Assembly (NCBI RefSeq): GCF_000455445.1
Contig: NZ_HG417099.1
Span: 33,959 to 97,958 of the forward strand
Length of the DNA: 64,000 nt
Direction of reading: 5' to 3'
Source of the DNA: Hoylesella timonensis 4401737 = DSM 22865 = JCM 15640
Lineage (GTDB): Bacteria > Bacteroidota > Bacteroidia > Bacteroidales > Bacteroidaceae
Shown here: piece after piece, positions 28,181 to 36,706 of the stretch
Numbering within the stretch: position 1 is the first letter of the stretch
Layout: every line of letters begins with the position of its first letter
Notes under the pieces: model-generated
Database searches by the model: none
What the model was told of the DNA's origin: nothing
What the model saw: only the letters and a program-made list of their open reading frames with translations
Translations under genes and position numbers: made by a program

Positions 28181-30391
28181 TTGGCAAAGAACGAAGTGTC
28201 GGGCTGTACTTACGCTTGGCAATTAGATGGAGCCGACATAAAAACCTCTGATCATCGCAACATTTCTGCCGTGTTCATGAAGGCCGGCACACATACCGTT
28301 ACCCTTACCGTCACATCTGCTGAAGGCAAGAAGTACACGCAGGAAAAACACCTCAACGTGGCTGCTTCGGCTCCCAAGGCTGGTTATAAAACAAGTAAAG
28401 ATGACGTTGTAGTATTGAAAAACGAAGAGGTGACGCTGACAGACGCTTCCAAATATGAGCCAACAGAGTTCTACTGGTCGTTAGTAAGTCATAATCAGGT
28501 GTACAACGGAACAGGCAATCCATATCGCTTCAAGCCAGAACGAGCAGGCGTGTACAAATTGTATTACACCGTTGAAAATGCGCAGGGGAGCGACAAGTTG
28601 GTCAAAGATCAAGCTGTCATCGTATGCAATGCAGACGCACAACGTGGCTTGAATTTCTCGATAGTCGGCAACAAGTCATACAAAACGATGACTACAGGTC
28701 AGTTGGACAATATCACTACCGATTGGACTATTGATTATTGGCTGAAGCCAACATTTGCCTCATCGGCATCGAATGGCGTCTATGCGCTGAGTACCAATGG
28801 TAGGGAGGTGGCAAGCCTAATAGCACAACCCAAGGGAGGTGCGACACTAAAGGTGGGCGACCAAACTTTCCAAATCAACGATGATTTCATCATTTCCGGA
28901 CAATGGCACCACTACGCCATAACTGCGGATAGAACTACGGTGAGATTGTATCGTGACGGAACTTTGTTCAAGTCGTTCACTCTCTCCGGTAGCAACAACA
29001 CTGAAAACATCGCAAAGGTACGAGTAGGAGGCGAAGCACAAGCCGACGGCATCTTTGATGAGTTCAGGGTTTGGGGAAAAACACTCAGTCAAACCGACCT
29101 ACGCCGTTACTGCATTGCTCCTCTGAGTGGTACAGAGCTAACCAAAGCCGTTAGCGACAACCAGTTAAAGTGCTACTATCAATTCAATACCATTGAGGAC
29201 GGGACTAACATTCCTGACCAATCTGGACGTGGATGTAATGCCACTCGCAACAATTTTGGTCCTGGTGGAGATGCCTGGGTATCATCACGAGGCGTGTTTG
29301 CCATTGACTTCTCGCCTGCCGAAGGGGAAAAGATTAACGGTTACACTTCGTTGGATAGGTCTTCATACCGCATCGTAAAGGTGAGCGATGAAGAGACGCA
29401 GAGCGAACAAAACGGCAACGGATTTGCTGAACTGGCGCTCGATGCTGATGAAAGCACATTTTGGCATAGTCAATATTCTGGTGGCGAAAAGGGATTTCCT
29501 CATAGCTTCACCATCGACAGAGCAAGCCTTGACGTCATTCATGCCTTGAAGATAACGAACAAACGAGAAAGCCGATACAGGGCTGTCAGCGTAACCGTTG
29601 AGCAAAGTGATGATATGAATCAGTGGGAAATGCTTGACAACAACCATCATTTCTTAGATATGGAAAGCCCTGCCGTCAACCTCATGAAGCCGGTGACAAA
29701 ACGCTATATGCGCCTAACCTTCAATGAAAACGCATGGCAAGGAAGCCTCATGACGCTGAACACAGTTGAATTTTATGGTACGAAAGCTAACGATGCCAGT
29801 CTTGAGCAGCCTGTACAGCTCATCTTCAAGAGTTGTTCAGATGAGAATAACAACGCAAAACAAAAGGCAAGCAACGCTGTAGATGGGAATGAAAACACAC
29901 AGTGGCGCAGCAAAGACGGCACTCCTTATCCACATACCATTGATGTGCAGAACAGTTCATCTGGAAGATGTATCGAGACATTATCCCTTGTTCAAGCCAT
30001 CATAGGCAACAAAAAGAAATCGCGAAACTACAATGCAGGCAAGGTAACCATTTGGGTGAGTGACAACGGAAAGGACTGGACAGCGTTTGAAAAGGTACGT
30101 ATACCTTACTATAATAAGAGTACTATCCGCCTAAAGACTCCTATTCACCAACCATATGTCCGCTTTGAATTTACCGAAGCACAGATGAAAGGCGCCACCT
30201 CGTTGGCACTCAAAGAAATCAAAGTATATGGAAGATTGTCAAAGGAGACTGGCGTCAATGGCATTGAGCAAGACTACAACAGCACTGACACTCGCATCTA
30301 CAACCTGCAAGGACAGTATGTAGGCACATCGATAGAAAGTTTACCTGCTGGCATCTACATCAGAAATGGCAAGAAGATGATTAAGCAATAA
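28181..30391 (+). CDS. C-terminal part of the split papain-like protein (PKD, LamG, two F5/8C, sorting tail)
   Basis: The first ATG after the stop is at 28181, but the homologous frame begins at 28022. Numbering from 28181: the rest of a PKD domain (1-60), a further PKD-like domain (about 65-150), a LamG domain (about 155-320, W-L-K-P, then F-D-E-F-R-V-W), and two F5/8C (discoidin-like) domains at about 390-533 and 541-684 (A-V-D-G-N-E-N-T-Q-W-R-S in the second). The tail at 693-736 has I-Y-N-L-Q-G-Q and L-P-A-G-I-Y-I-R-N-G-K-K-M and resembles type IX secretion sorting domains. All of these are adhesion or glycan-binding modules. No signal peptide exists for this part alone, so it is unlikely to function independently. 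Confidence 0.7.
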   Translation: MAKNEVSGCTYAWQLDGADIKTSDHRNISAVFMKAGTHTVTLTVTSAEGKKYTQEKHLNVAASAPKAGYKTSKDDVVVLKNEEVTLTDASKYEPTEFYWSLVSHNQVYNGTGNPYRFKPERAGVYKLYYTVENAQGSDKLVKDQAVIVCNADAQRGLNFSIVGNKSYKTMTTGQLDNITTDWTIDYWLKPTFASSASNGVYALSTNGREVASLIAQPKGGATLKVGDQTFQINDDFIISGQWHHYAITADRTTVRLYRDGTLFKSFTLSGSNNTENIAKVRVGGEAQADGIFDEFRVWGKTLSQTDLRRYCIAPLSGTELTKAVSDNQLKCYYQFNTIEDGTNIPDQSGRGCNATRNNFGPGGDAWVSSRGVFAIDFSPAEGEKINGYTSLDRSSYRIVKVSDEETQSEQNGNGFAELALDADESTFWHSQYSGGEKGFPHSFTIDRASLDVIHALKITNKRESRYRAVSVTVEQSDDMNQWEMLDNNHHFLDMESPAVNLMKPVTKRYMRLTFNENAWQGSLMTLNTVEFYGTKANDASLEQPVQLIFKSCSDENNNAKQKASNAVDGNENTQWRSKDGTPYPHTIDVQNSSSGRCIETLSLVQAIIGNKKKSRNYNAGKVTIWVSDNGKDWTAFEKVRIPYYNKSTIRLKTPIHQPYVRFEFTEAQMKGATSLALKEIKVYGRLSKETGVNGIEQDYNSTDTRIYNLQGQYVGTSIESLPAGIYIRNGKKMIKQ

Positions 30392-30416
30392 GCTTTCACA
30401 CGAGAAAGAACACACA

Positions 30417-30455
30417 CGAGGATGTATGCACCACAAAGCACATCCTCGTTTTTTT
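30417..30455 (+). terminator. Rho-independent terminator after the split protease gene
   Basis: CGAGGATGT (30417-30425) pairs with ACATCCTCG (30440-30448), followed by seven T. It lies 26 nt after the stop codon at 30391, which supports 30391 as the true gene end. Confidence 0.88.
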
Positions 30456-30491
30456 ATGCTTATCACTGACAAGGATTGGAAAGAAATGTTT

Positions 30492-30499
30492 ACTTTTGT
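30492..30499 (+). promoter_or_regulatory. -7 promoter box for the 30.6-kb secreted protein gene
   Basis: TACTTTTG lies 66 nt upstream of the ATG at 30565. Confidence 0.45.
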
Positions 30500-30564
30500 A
30501 CAACGATTTTTCTGAGACTGAGCACCAAACATCATAGTTTATAGAAAAGAACAAATATCTGACA

Positions 30565-31485
30565 ATGCAAAAATCACTACTCATCGTCTTCTTAGGAATG
30601 TGCATCAAAGTCAGTATTGCACAATCTTTCAACCTACAATGGATTGCTTGCCCACAGGCAGACAGCACCTCGGAAGTATGGTTTAGGCAAGATTGGAAGC
30701 TGAGAGATTATCCCACACATGCCACGATGACTATTGCCAGTACAGGAAAGGTGAACGCATACATCAACGAGCGAAACATATCAACAGCGCTGTGGTTTCC
30801 TGCTCGTTCCAATAACGACGGCAAACCAATATGCATCACACTGGATGTTACTCGTTTTCTACAGCCTGGTAACAACGTCATCGCTATTTGGTATGCCCCC
30901 TCATGGACACATATTGAAAGGCAACAAATAGCCATTGCGCTGCATGCACGATATGCAAATAATGAATACACATGTTTACAGTCTGACGAGAATTGGCTCA
31001 CACGACCTGCTACCACATCCTTGACCTTGGATGGAGGAGAAAAGGATGATGGTTATGTGTATGGTGCAAAATGGAATTCCGAAGATGTAGACGTCGCAAC
31101 CTGGCAATCGGCAACAGCCGTTGAGGGTCCTTCTCTTCCCTATTCCTATTATTTTGCTGGATATCCCGCTGTGAAGGTGAGTAAAATTCAGACACCTCGT
31201 TATTTTGATGTCGTTGGAGATAGCGTTTATTACCAGTTTGATAAAGCATTTAAGGGACAAGTTCGTGTGACACTGCGTGGCGCTAAGCGTGGACAGAAAA
31301 TACAATTTAATGGACTCACCTATACCTGCAACGGTGAACTTGACGAACAAGCCTACCCTCGTTTTGCGGTAAAAGATGTCTATCGAGTTTTGATTTCAGG
31401 CGATAAAGATTTCAAACCCGAGCAGATTCAACAGGTAGAAGGATTAGAAGTTGTCCCATATTTCCATCAAAGCTACCAATATTAA
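30565..31485 (+). CDS. Secreted protein with rhamnosidase-N-like beta-sandwich
   Basis: A 306-aa protein with a signal peptide (about 1-19, ending S-I-A-Q). Residues about 35-125 follow the pattern of the N-terminal accessory domain of alpha-L-rhamnosidases: W-F-R-Q-D-W, then A-S-T-G-K-V-N-A-Y-I-N, then L-D-V-T-R-F-L-Q-P-G-N-N-V-I-A-I-W-Y. The C-terminal half is another probable beta-sandwich. There is no glycosidase catalytic barrel, so it is a stand-alone binding module or a truncated relative rather than an enzyme. It has its own promoter box and sits between the split protease and an AraC regulator. The fold assignment is tentative. Confidence 0.55.
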   Translation: MQKSLLIVFLGMCIKVSIAQSFNLQWIACPQADSTSEVWFRQDWKLRDYPTHATMTIASTGKVNAYINERNISTALWFPARSNNDGKPICITLDVTRFLQPGNNVIAIWYAPSWTHIERQQIAIALHARYANNEYTCLQSDENWLTRPATTSLTLDGGEKDDGYVYGAKWNSEDVDVATWQSATAVEGPSLPYSYYFAGYPAVKVSKIQTPRYFDVVGDSVYYQFDKAFKGQVRVTLRGAKRGQKIQFNGLTYTCNGELDEQAYPRFAVKDVYRVLISGDKDFKPEQIQQVEGLEVVPYFHQSYQY

Positions 31486-31519
31486 CAGATAAATGTGCGG
31501 TTACATTCCAAATTTTCGC

Positions 31520-31527
31520 TACCTTTG
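31520..31527 (+). promoter_or_regulatory. -7 promoter box for the AraC-family gene
   Basis: TACCTTTG lies 83 nt upstream of the ATG at 31611. Confidence 0.5.
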
Positions 31528-31610
31528 TACGGAATATAGAAGTGTGTTTAATGAATTTTACATTCTTCTAAGGAAGTGTCATTGACAAATATACAAAACC
31601 AAAAACAATT

Positions 31611-32495
31611 ATGGAAAGAAATAGTATAGCGAAACTAACGATTAAACGCATCAAAGAAATCACCAAAATATCTACCTTCATTGGCGACGATTTATTATTA
31701 TTCGACCGATTAGAGGATCTTCCTTTCCCACTCGAGCCACGCAAAATGAATTGTGTTTTGGTTGGGATGTGCCTTAAAGGGCGTGCACAATACACCGTTG
31801 ACACTAAAGAATGTGTCATTTCAGAGAACGATATACTTATTTTGAGTGACGGACAGGTAGTCAGTGACTATATGCTCAGTCACGATTTCAAAGGCATTGC
31901 CATGTTGGCATCCGAGAACTTCATGCAGGATATCTCCAGGGGAGTAAACAAAATTTCCTCACTGTTCATCTACTCGAAAACACATCCTGTGTTGCATTTA
32001 GAACAACAAAATGCCAATTCCTTCTTGGACATTTATAGAATGACGCAAAAGAAGGTTATCGATGTCAATCACCGCTTTCGAAGAGAAATCGTTTGTTCAT
32101 TACTTGGTGCCCTTATCTACGATATGGGAAACTACATTTGGTACAATCAACAAGACCAAACAAACTTTAAGCAAAGTCGAGGAGAGAAAATCTTTTCTGA
32201 TTTCATTAAATTAGTTGAACAAAACTTCCGAGTGATTCGAAGAGTAGGATGGTATGCCGAACAATTAAAGATTACCCCTAAATATTTGTCGGAAACGGTG
32301 AAGAAGGTGAGCCGAGAAACGCCAAACAGTTGGATTGATAGTTATGTAACTACGGAGCTACGAGTACAATTAAAGAACTCCGCAAAGAATATCAAAGAAA
32401 TTGCGAAAGACATGAACTTCCCCAACCAAAGCTTTTTGGGCAAATACTTTAAGGACCGAACAGGGATGTCTCCTTCGAGTTATAGAAAATCTTGA
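31611..32495 (+). CDS. AraC family transcriptional regulator
   Basis: A 294-aa regulator. The N-terminal half (about 1-170) is a cupin-like sensor domain (L-K-G-R-A-Q-Y-T-V-D, then N-D-I-L-I-L-S-D-G-Q). The C-terminal half (about 195-294) holds the two AraC helix-turn-helix motifs, with W-Y-A-E-Q-L-K-I-T-P-K-Y-L-S-E-T-V-K and I-A-K-D-M-N-F-P-N-Q-S-F-L-G-K-Y-F, and ends G-M-S-P-S-S-Y-R. Proteins of this type in Bacteroidales are often linked to envelope or sugar genes. The target here could be the neighbouring secreted proteins, but nothing in the sequence proves it. Its end overlaps the convergent DUF3109 gene by 16 nt. Confidence 0.9.
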   Translation: MERNSIAKLTIKRIKEITKISTFIGDDLLLFDRLEDLPFPLEPRKMNCVLVGMCLKGRAQYTVDTKECVISENDILILSDGQVVSDYMLSHDFKGIAMLASENFMQDISRGVNKISSLFIYSKTHPVLHLEQQNANSFLDIYRMTQKKVIDVNHRFRREIVCSLLGALIYDMGNYIWYNQQDQTNFKQSRGEKIFSDFIKLVEQNFRVIRRVGWYAEQLKITPKYLSETVKKVSRETPNSWIDSYVTTELRVQLKNSAKNIKEIAKDMNFPNQSFLGKYFKDRTGMSPSSYRKS

Positions 32496-33103
32496 TGCGC
32501 CAATTGCTGTGCCACCACACACAATTCGTCATACCATTGCTGCCCAAAGCGGCGTATCAAAGGCTCTCTGAGAAATTGGTAAAGCGGCAAATTGAGCTCT
32601 TTACCTTTCTCCACTGCACATTGGCAAATCTTCCAACGGTGGTAATTCAGTCCAACAAGTCCATTTCCCAACGCCTTTTCCCGAATGGGGTATAACGCAC
32701 AGGAGATGGGCTTACAAAAATCAATCTCTGCCTTTCGGTAAGCTCTTTCTAACACACAAAGGCAACACCCTTCTTGGTAACAAGTAAAAACACAATCCTT
32801 GCTACCGACGATGCTGGTTACCATGTCGCCCTCTCTATCGATATAAGCCACGCCTTGCTGGTCAATTACCGATTGAGCCGAAGCAGAAAGCTCGTTCCAC
32901 ACAGCATCCACGTTCTCTTCGATGCCTGCAATTTCCTCAATAGTGACAGGAGCTCCTGCATCGCCTTCAATGCAACAAGCGCCATGACACACCTCTAAAT
33001 CACAACAAAACTTTTGCGTGAAAACATCTGGAGACACCAAGACGTTGCCTACTTGTATAATGGGAGGATATGAATGGTTCATACATTGAGAAGTTTTTAC
33101 CAT
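32480..33103 (-). CDS. DUF3109 family cysteine-rich protein
   Basis: A 207-aa cytosolic protein with many conserved cysteines: F-C-C-D-L-E-V-C-H-G-A-C-C, D-C-V-F-T-C-Y-Q-E-G-C-C-L-C, F-C-K-P-I-S-C-A-L-Y-P-I-R and W-K-I-C-Q-C-A. This is the DUF3109 pattern and is reminiscent of CxxCxxxCC metal- or cluster-binding proteins. Function is unknown. Its start overlaps the stop of ung by 7 nt, so the two are translationally coupled. A second Met at codon 8 (33082) is an alternative start. Confidence 0.85.
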   Translation of the reverse strand: MVKTSQCMNHSYPPIIQVGNVLVSPDVFTQKFCCDLEVCHGACCIEGDAGAPVTIEEIAGIEENVDAVWNELSASAQSVIDQQGVAYIDREGDMVTSIVGSKDCVFTCYQEGCCLCVLERAYRKAEIDFCKPISCALYPIREKALGNGLVGLNYHRWKICQCAVEKGKELNLPLYQFLREPLIRRFGQQWYDELCVVAQQLAHQDFL

Positions 33104-33762
33104 TTCACGGGTTCAATGCCCTGCTGTATTAAGTATTCATTGCAGCGTGAGAAATGATGATTACCAAACCAGCCGCCTCGATTGGCAGATAGCGGTGAGG
33201 GATGTACGCTTTCCAAAACACAGTGTTTGTGCTTGTCAATGAGATAGGATTTTGAACGCGCATAACCGCCCCACAACAAGAACACCAAGTGCTCTTTATG
33301 GTCGCTCAACACCTTAATGACAGCATCTGTAAACGTTTCCCACCCTCTTCGCTGGTGGCTTCCTGCTGCATGCGCCCTCACGGTGAGTGTGGCATTGAGG
33401 AGCATCACGCCCTGTTTCGCCCAGCGAGTCAAGTTACCTGTTGTCGGAATAGGCAGTCCCAAGTCGGCTTGTATCTCCTTAAAGATGTTTTGCAACGAAG
33501 GTGGAAACGGCACACCGTCATTAACAGAGAAACTCAAACCGTGTGCCTGACCCTGTTCATGATACGGGTCTTGCCCGATAATCACCACTTTCACCTGATC
33601 GAACGGACAGAGATTAAAAGCGTTGAAAATGAGTTTTCCGGGAGGATAGCACGCAAACTGGCTGTATTCGTTATGCACAAACTCGGTCAGTTTGGCAAAG
33701 TAAGGCTTGTCAAACTCTTGCTGTAAATGCGCCTTCCAACTTTCTTCTATCTGTACTTCCAT
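33097..33762 (-). CDS. ung: Uracil-DNA glycosylase
   Basis: A 221-aa family 1 UNG that removes uracil from DNA and starts base-excision repair. Motif A is V-V-I-I-G-Q-D-P-Y-H with the water-activating Asp. F-S-V-N-D-G-V-P-F-P-P-S-L-Q-N-I-F is the uracil-binding region, G-V-M-L-L-N follows, and motif B is H-P-S-P-L-S-A-N-R-G. Length is normal. It lies between gpmI (105-nt gap) and DUF3109 (overlap) on the same strand. Confidence 0.97.
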   Translation of the reverse strand: MEVQIEESWKAHLQQEFDKPYFAKLTEFVHNEYSQFACYPPGKLIFNAFNLCPFDQVKVVIIGQDPYHEQGQAHGLSFSVNDGVPFPPSLQNIFKEIQADLGLPIPTTGNLTRWAKQGVMLLNATLTVRAHAAGSHQRRGWETFTDAVIKVLSDHKEHLVFLLWGGYARSKSYLIDKHKHCVLESVHPSPLSANRGGWFGNHHFSRCNEYLIQQGIEPVKW

Positions 33763-33866
33763 ATCCTCAAGATTGATACAGCTTAACTACTATATGCCAA
33801 AGAAACGAGAATTGAACCAACAAGTGGTTCAATTCTGATGCTCTTTTGTGCTTAAAAATTCAATAA

Positions 33867-35384
33867 TCAGTCTGTTATCAGATTTTCACCTGTCATGGCT
33901 TCTGGTTGTTCCAAGCCCATGATGTGCAATATAGACGGTGCCACGTCAGCCAATCTTCCGTCCTTCACGGTGGCACTGTTGTTGTCTGTCACATAAATAA
34001 ACGGTACAGGATTGAGCGAGTGTGCCGTGTTGGGCGTGCCATCCTCATTAATTGCATGATCAGCATTACCATGGTCGGCAATGATAATCGCCTCATAATC
34101 GTTGGCTTTGGCAGCCTCTATCACCTCTTTCACACAATGGTCAATTGCCCAAACCGCCTTGGCGATGGCGTTATAGACACCCGTATGTCCCACCATGTCA
34201 CCGTTGGCAAAGTTCACCACAATGAAATCGTACTGTTGTGTACCAATGGCATCCACCAGTTTGTCTTTCACTTCGTAGGCACTCATCTCGGGCTTTAAGT
34301 CGTAAGTCGCTACCTTGGGCGAGTTGACTAAGATACGATCCTCTCCCTTGTAAGGCTCCTCACGTCCTCCATTGAAGAAGAATGTAACGTGTGCATACTT
34401 CTCCGTCTCCGCTGTATGCAACTGTCTTTTGCCCAGACTGCTAAGATATTCGCCCAATGTCATCTCTACATTTTCCTTCGGGAACAGCACATGCACATTC
34501 TTAAAGTTAGCATCGTAGGGCGTCATCGTGTAATATTGCAAGTCCTTAATGGTGTGCATTCCCTCATCGGGCATATCGGTTTGGGTCAACACCTGTGTGA
34601 GTTCTTTGGCACGGTCGTTACGGAAGTTGAAGAAAATCACCACATCACCCTCTTCTATCTGTCCTTGAACAGTAGCGTTGGTAATGGGTTTGATAAATTC
34701 GTCGGTCACATCTTCGGCATAACTCTCATGCATCGCCTGCACCATGTCCGTTGCTTTCTTACCCACACCACTTACCAACAAGTCGTAAGCCTCTTTCACT
34801 CGATTCCATCGCTTGTCACGATCCATGGCATAAAAGCGCCCTATGATACTGGCAATGTGCGCATCGTTCGTTTCACAAACATGCTGCAAAGCCTCAATAA
34901 AGCCAACTCCACTCTTCGGGTCTGTGTCGCGTCCGTCCATGAAACAATGTACATACGTATTTTTGAGACCGTATTTTTTAGAGATGATCAACAACTGATA
35001 TAGATGATCCAAAGAGGAGTGAACACCACCATCGCTGGTCAATCCCATTAAATGAAGCTTCTTCCCCGTTTTCTGTGCATACGTATAGGCAGAAACGATT
35101 TCAGGATTTTGCAGAATTGACCCATCTTTACAGGCTCTGTTAATCTTCACCAAATCCTGATACACCACACGTCCTGCACCAATATTCAAGTGTCCTACCT
35201 CCGAGTTACCCATCTGTCCATCGGGCAATCCTACATTCTCACCCGAAGCCTGCAACTGCGAATGCGAGCATGTAGCATTCAGATAATCTAAATAAGGTGT
35301 CGGCGTATTACTTATCACGTCGCCTTTACCCTTGTCTCCTATTCCCCATCCATCGAGGATCATCAATAAAGCTTTCTTTGCCAT
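33867..35384 (-). CDS. gpmI: 2,3-bisphosphoglycerate-independent phosphoglycerate mutase
   Basis: A 505-aa Mn-dependent enzyme of the alkaline phosphatase superfamily. It interconverts 3- and 2-phosphoglycerate in glycolysis. The first metal site is L-M-I-L-D-G-W-G-I. The catalytic serine is S61 in Q-M-G-N-S-E-V-G-H. The later metal ligands are in [11 protein letters not shown] and [11 protein letters not shown]. The length is full. Its apparent promoter box lies inside a 73-nt repeat also found upstream of frr. Confidence 0.97.
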   Translation of the reverse strand: MAKKALLMILDGWGIGDKGKGDVISNTPTPYLDYLNATCSHSQLQASGENVGLPDGQMGNSEVGHLNIGAGRVVYQDLVKINRACKDGSILQNPEIVSAYTYAQKTGKKLHLMGLTSDGGVHSSLDHLYQLLIISKKYGLKNTYVHCFMDGRDTDPKSGVGFIEALQHVCETNDAHIASIIGRFYAMDRDKRWNRVKEAYDLLVSGVGKKATDMVQAMHESYAEDVTDEFIKPITNATVQGQIEEGDVVIFFNFRNDRAKELTQVLTQTDMPDEGMHTIKDLQYYTMTPYDANFKNVHVLFPKENVEMTLGEYLSSLGKRQLHTAETEKYAHVTFFFNGGREEPYKGEDRILVNSPKVATYDLKPEMSAYEVKDKLVDAIGTQQYDFIVVNFANGDMVGHTGVYNAIAKAVWAIDHCVKEVIEAAKANDYEAIIIADHGNADHAINEDGTPNTAHSLNPVPFIYVTDNNSATVKDGRLADVAPSILHIMGLEQPEAMTGENLITD

Positions 35385-35417
35385 AATTATTGTTACCTGT
35401 TATATTAAAATCTTTTT

Positions 35418-35490
35418 TGCAAAGATAGTGCAAGCCGAAACCAGAATAAGTTTACTTGTTTTGGTGAGGCGCAGCCTATCTTATGCAAAG
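35418..35490. repeat. 73-nt promoter-bearing repeat, copy 1 (upstream of gpmI)
   Basis: It starts TGCAAAGATAGTGCAAGCCG and ends GCCTATCTTATGCAAAG, so the ends are inverted copies of a TATCTT-TGCA motif. On the minus strand 35420-35427 reads TATCTTTG, a -7 box 36 nt upstream of gpmI. Copy 2 at 61260-61332 differs at four positions. Confidence 0.8.
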
Positions 35491-35564
35491 GTACTGCAAT
35501 TTTCTGACTTACGCATCATCTACACCTTATAAATACAAGAATACTTCACAATTTTCATCCACGC

Positions 35565-35599
35565 AAAAGCCCCACAATCCGTTTAGATTGCAGGGCTTT
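35565..35599 (-). terminator. Terminator after hsp20
   Basis: AAAGCCC with CAATC pairs with GATTG and GGGCTTT around a short loop, 26 nt after the hsp20 stop on the minus strand. The T run is short, so strength is uncertain. Confidence 0.65.
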
Positions 35600-35624
35600 C
35601 TCTATCTAAATACCAAAGTAATGA

Positions 35625-36056
35625 TTACTCCACGGTGATTTGCTTGCCTAATGTCTGTACGATTTCCTCACGTTTCGGCAAGGTAACGGTCAAGACACCA
35701 TCCGACATTTTTGCGCAAATTTTCTCTTTGTCTACGTCATCTGGCAATATCAGTGTCTGCTCAAAACTCGAGTAACTGAACTCTCTACGCAAGTAGTGAG
35801 CCTTCTTGTCCTCTTCTTTGTTCTCCACCTTCTTTTCCATCTTGATAGTCAAATTTCCATCGTTATCGATATTCACGATAAAATCGTCTTTCTTCAAGCC
35901 AGGTGCAGCCAACTCTACAACATACTCACCGTCATGAGCGATTACGTTGATTGCGGGTGCTGTACTGTTCAATCTTGGTGCAAGACCGGTATCAAAAAAA
36001 TCATCAAACACACTTGGTAACCATGAATTTCTGTTTCTTACTGGTAACATAATCAT
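35625..36056 (-). CDS. Hsp20/alpha-crystallin family small heat shock protein
   Basis: A 143-aa holdase chaperone that keeps denatured proteins soluble in large oligomers. The short N-terminus has W-L-P-S-V-F-D-D-F-F-D-T. The alpha-crystallin domain (about 38-135) has Y-V-V-E-L-A-A-P-G-L-K-K-D-D-F and ends with the conserved D-G-V-L-T-V-T-L-P-K. The C-terminal tail K-Q-I-T-V-E contains the I-x-V motif used in oligomer assembly. It is transcribed alone. A perfect palindrome about 90 nt upstream (36144-36156) may be its operator. Confidence 0.94.
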   Translation of the reverse strand: MIMLPVRNRNSWLPSVFDDFFDTGLAPRLNSTAPAINVIAHDGEYVVELAAPGLKKDDFIVNIDNDGNLTIKMEKKVENKEEDKKAHYLRREFSYSSFEQTLILPDDVDKEKICAKMSDGVLTVTLPKREEIVQTLGKQITVE

Positions 36057-36143
36057 TTCCTCCTATTTTTATTTTGTTTATTCTTATTTGCTCTTTCGAG
36101 TTCACTAACCATTGTTGCAAGGAGCGTACCAATGAAGAAACCG

Positions 36144-36156
36144 TGTCATTATGACA
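36144..36156. promoter_or_regulatory. 13-nt palindrome upstream of hsp20
   Basis: TGTCATTATGACA is a perfect palindrome (TGTCAT, T, ATGACA). A half-site TATGTCAG lies about 35 nt further upstream. The position suits a repressor or activator site for heat-shock control. The assignment is inference. Confidence 0.35.
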
Positions 36157-36248
36157 TATATTCCATTATTTAACCCAAAAACCAAGCCATTATGTCAGCT
36201 GTTTGAGACTTTTCATCCAACTCAGTATCAGCGTTATTGACATGCAGA

Positions 36249-36701
36249 TCAAGGCTTTTCCATGCGCTTCACCCTCTGTGTTTGCTTCACTTTCATTCTG
36301 ATACGTACGCAATAACGCATACTGACTGGTCTACCCACTAGCATGCCAGGTGTCCAACGTTTCATGTGTTTCATTTCTCTAATAATGATTTTATCAAACC
36401 TTGGGCCTTTCGACCGATACACTTTGAAATCCTTGCAACGACCTTTTTTATCGATAACAAAATTCACAACCATGGTTCCCGTTAACGTAGAGTCAGCCTT
36501 CATCAGCTTAGGAATCACCCTATCGCTCACAAATGCCATCAACGCTTTTTCCCCTCCGGGATAAACTGGCATCACCTCGGGATTGGAAAATATCTTTTCC
36601 GATGGTTCAACATACTTCGATGAGCCCACACACTGTGCCGATATTCCCGCCCAAACAGCCATGATAAGCCAAATCAACAACACACTTTTTCTCATCATCA
36701 T
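36249..36701 (-). CDS. Exported solo TonB C-terminal domain protein (copy 2)
   Basis: A 150-aa protein with a signal peptide or anchor (about 1-22) followed almost directly by a TonB C-terminal domain: Y-P-G-G-E-K-A-L-M-A-F-V-S, then G-T-M-V-V-N-F-V-I-D-K-K-G-R-C-K and W-T-P-G-M-L-V-G-R-P-V. The proline-rich spacer of true TonB is absent. Copies of this kind are frequent in Bacteroidales and may modulate TonB-dependent transport; activity is not shown. It is 5 nt downstream of its paralogue. Confidence 0.8.
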   Translation of the reverse strand: MMMRKSVLLIWLIMAVWAGISAQCVGSSKYVEPSEKIFSNPEVMPVYPGGEKALMAFVSDRVIPKLMKADSTLTGTMVVNFVIDKKGRCKDFKVYRSKGPRFDKIIIREMKHMKRWTPGMLVGRPVSMRYCVRIRMKVKQTQRVKRMEKP

Positions 36702-36706
36702 ATTTA

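Larger units (their letters stand above)
25388..30391 (+). pseudogene. Giant papain-LamG-PKD-F5/8C protein gene split by one in-frame stop
   Basis: Codon 878 (28019-28021) is TAA, and the same frame then stays open for 2,370 nt to 30391. The codons just after the stop read F-N-A-A-G-N-Q-T-V-T-L-T and complete the PKD domain begun before it, so this was one gene of 1,667 codons. No frameshift is needed. The order is signal, C1A peptidase, FN3, LamG, three PKD-like, LamG, two F5/8C, C-terminal tail. It may be a recent nonsense mutation, a phase-like or readthrough variant, or a sequencing error. Confidence 0.8.

Noticed and set aside
34389-35003. 204-codon open frame opposite gpmI
   Set aside because: It is a shadow of a well-identified enzyme on the other strand and its composition is not protein-like.
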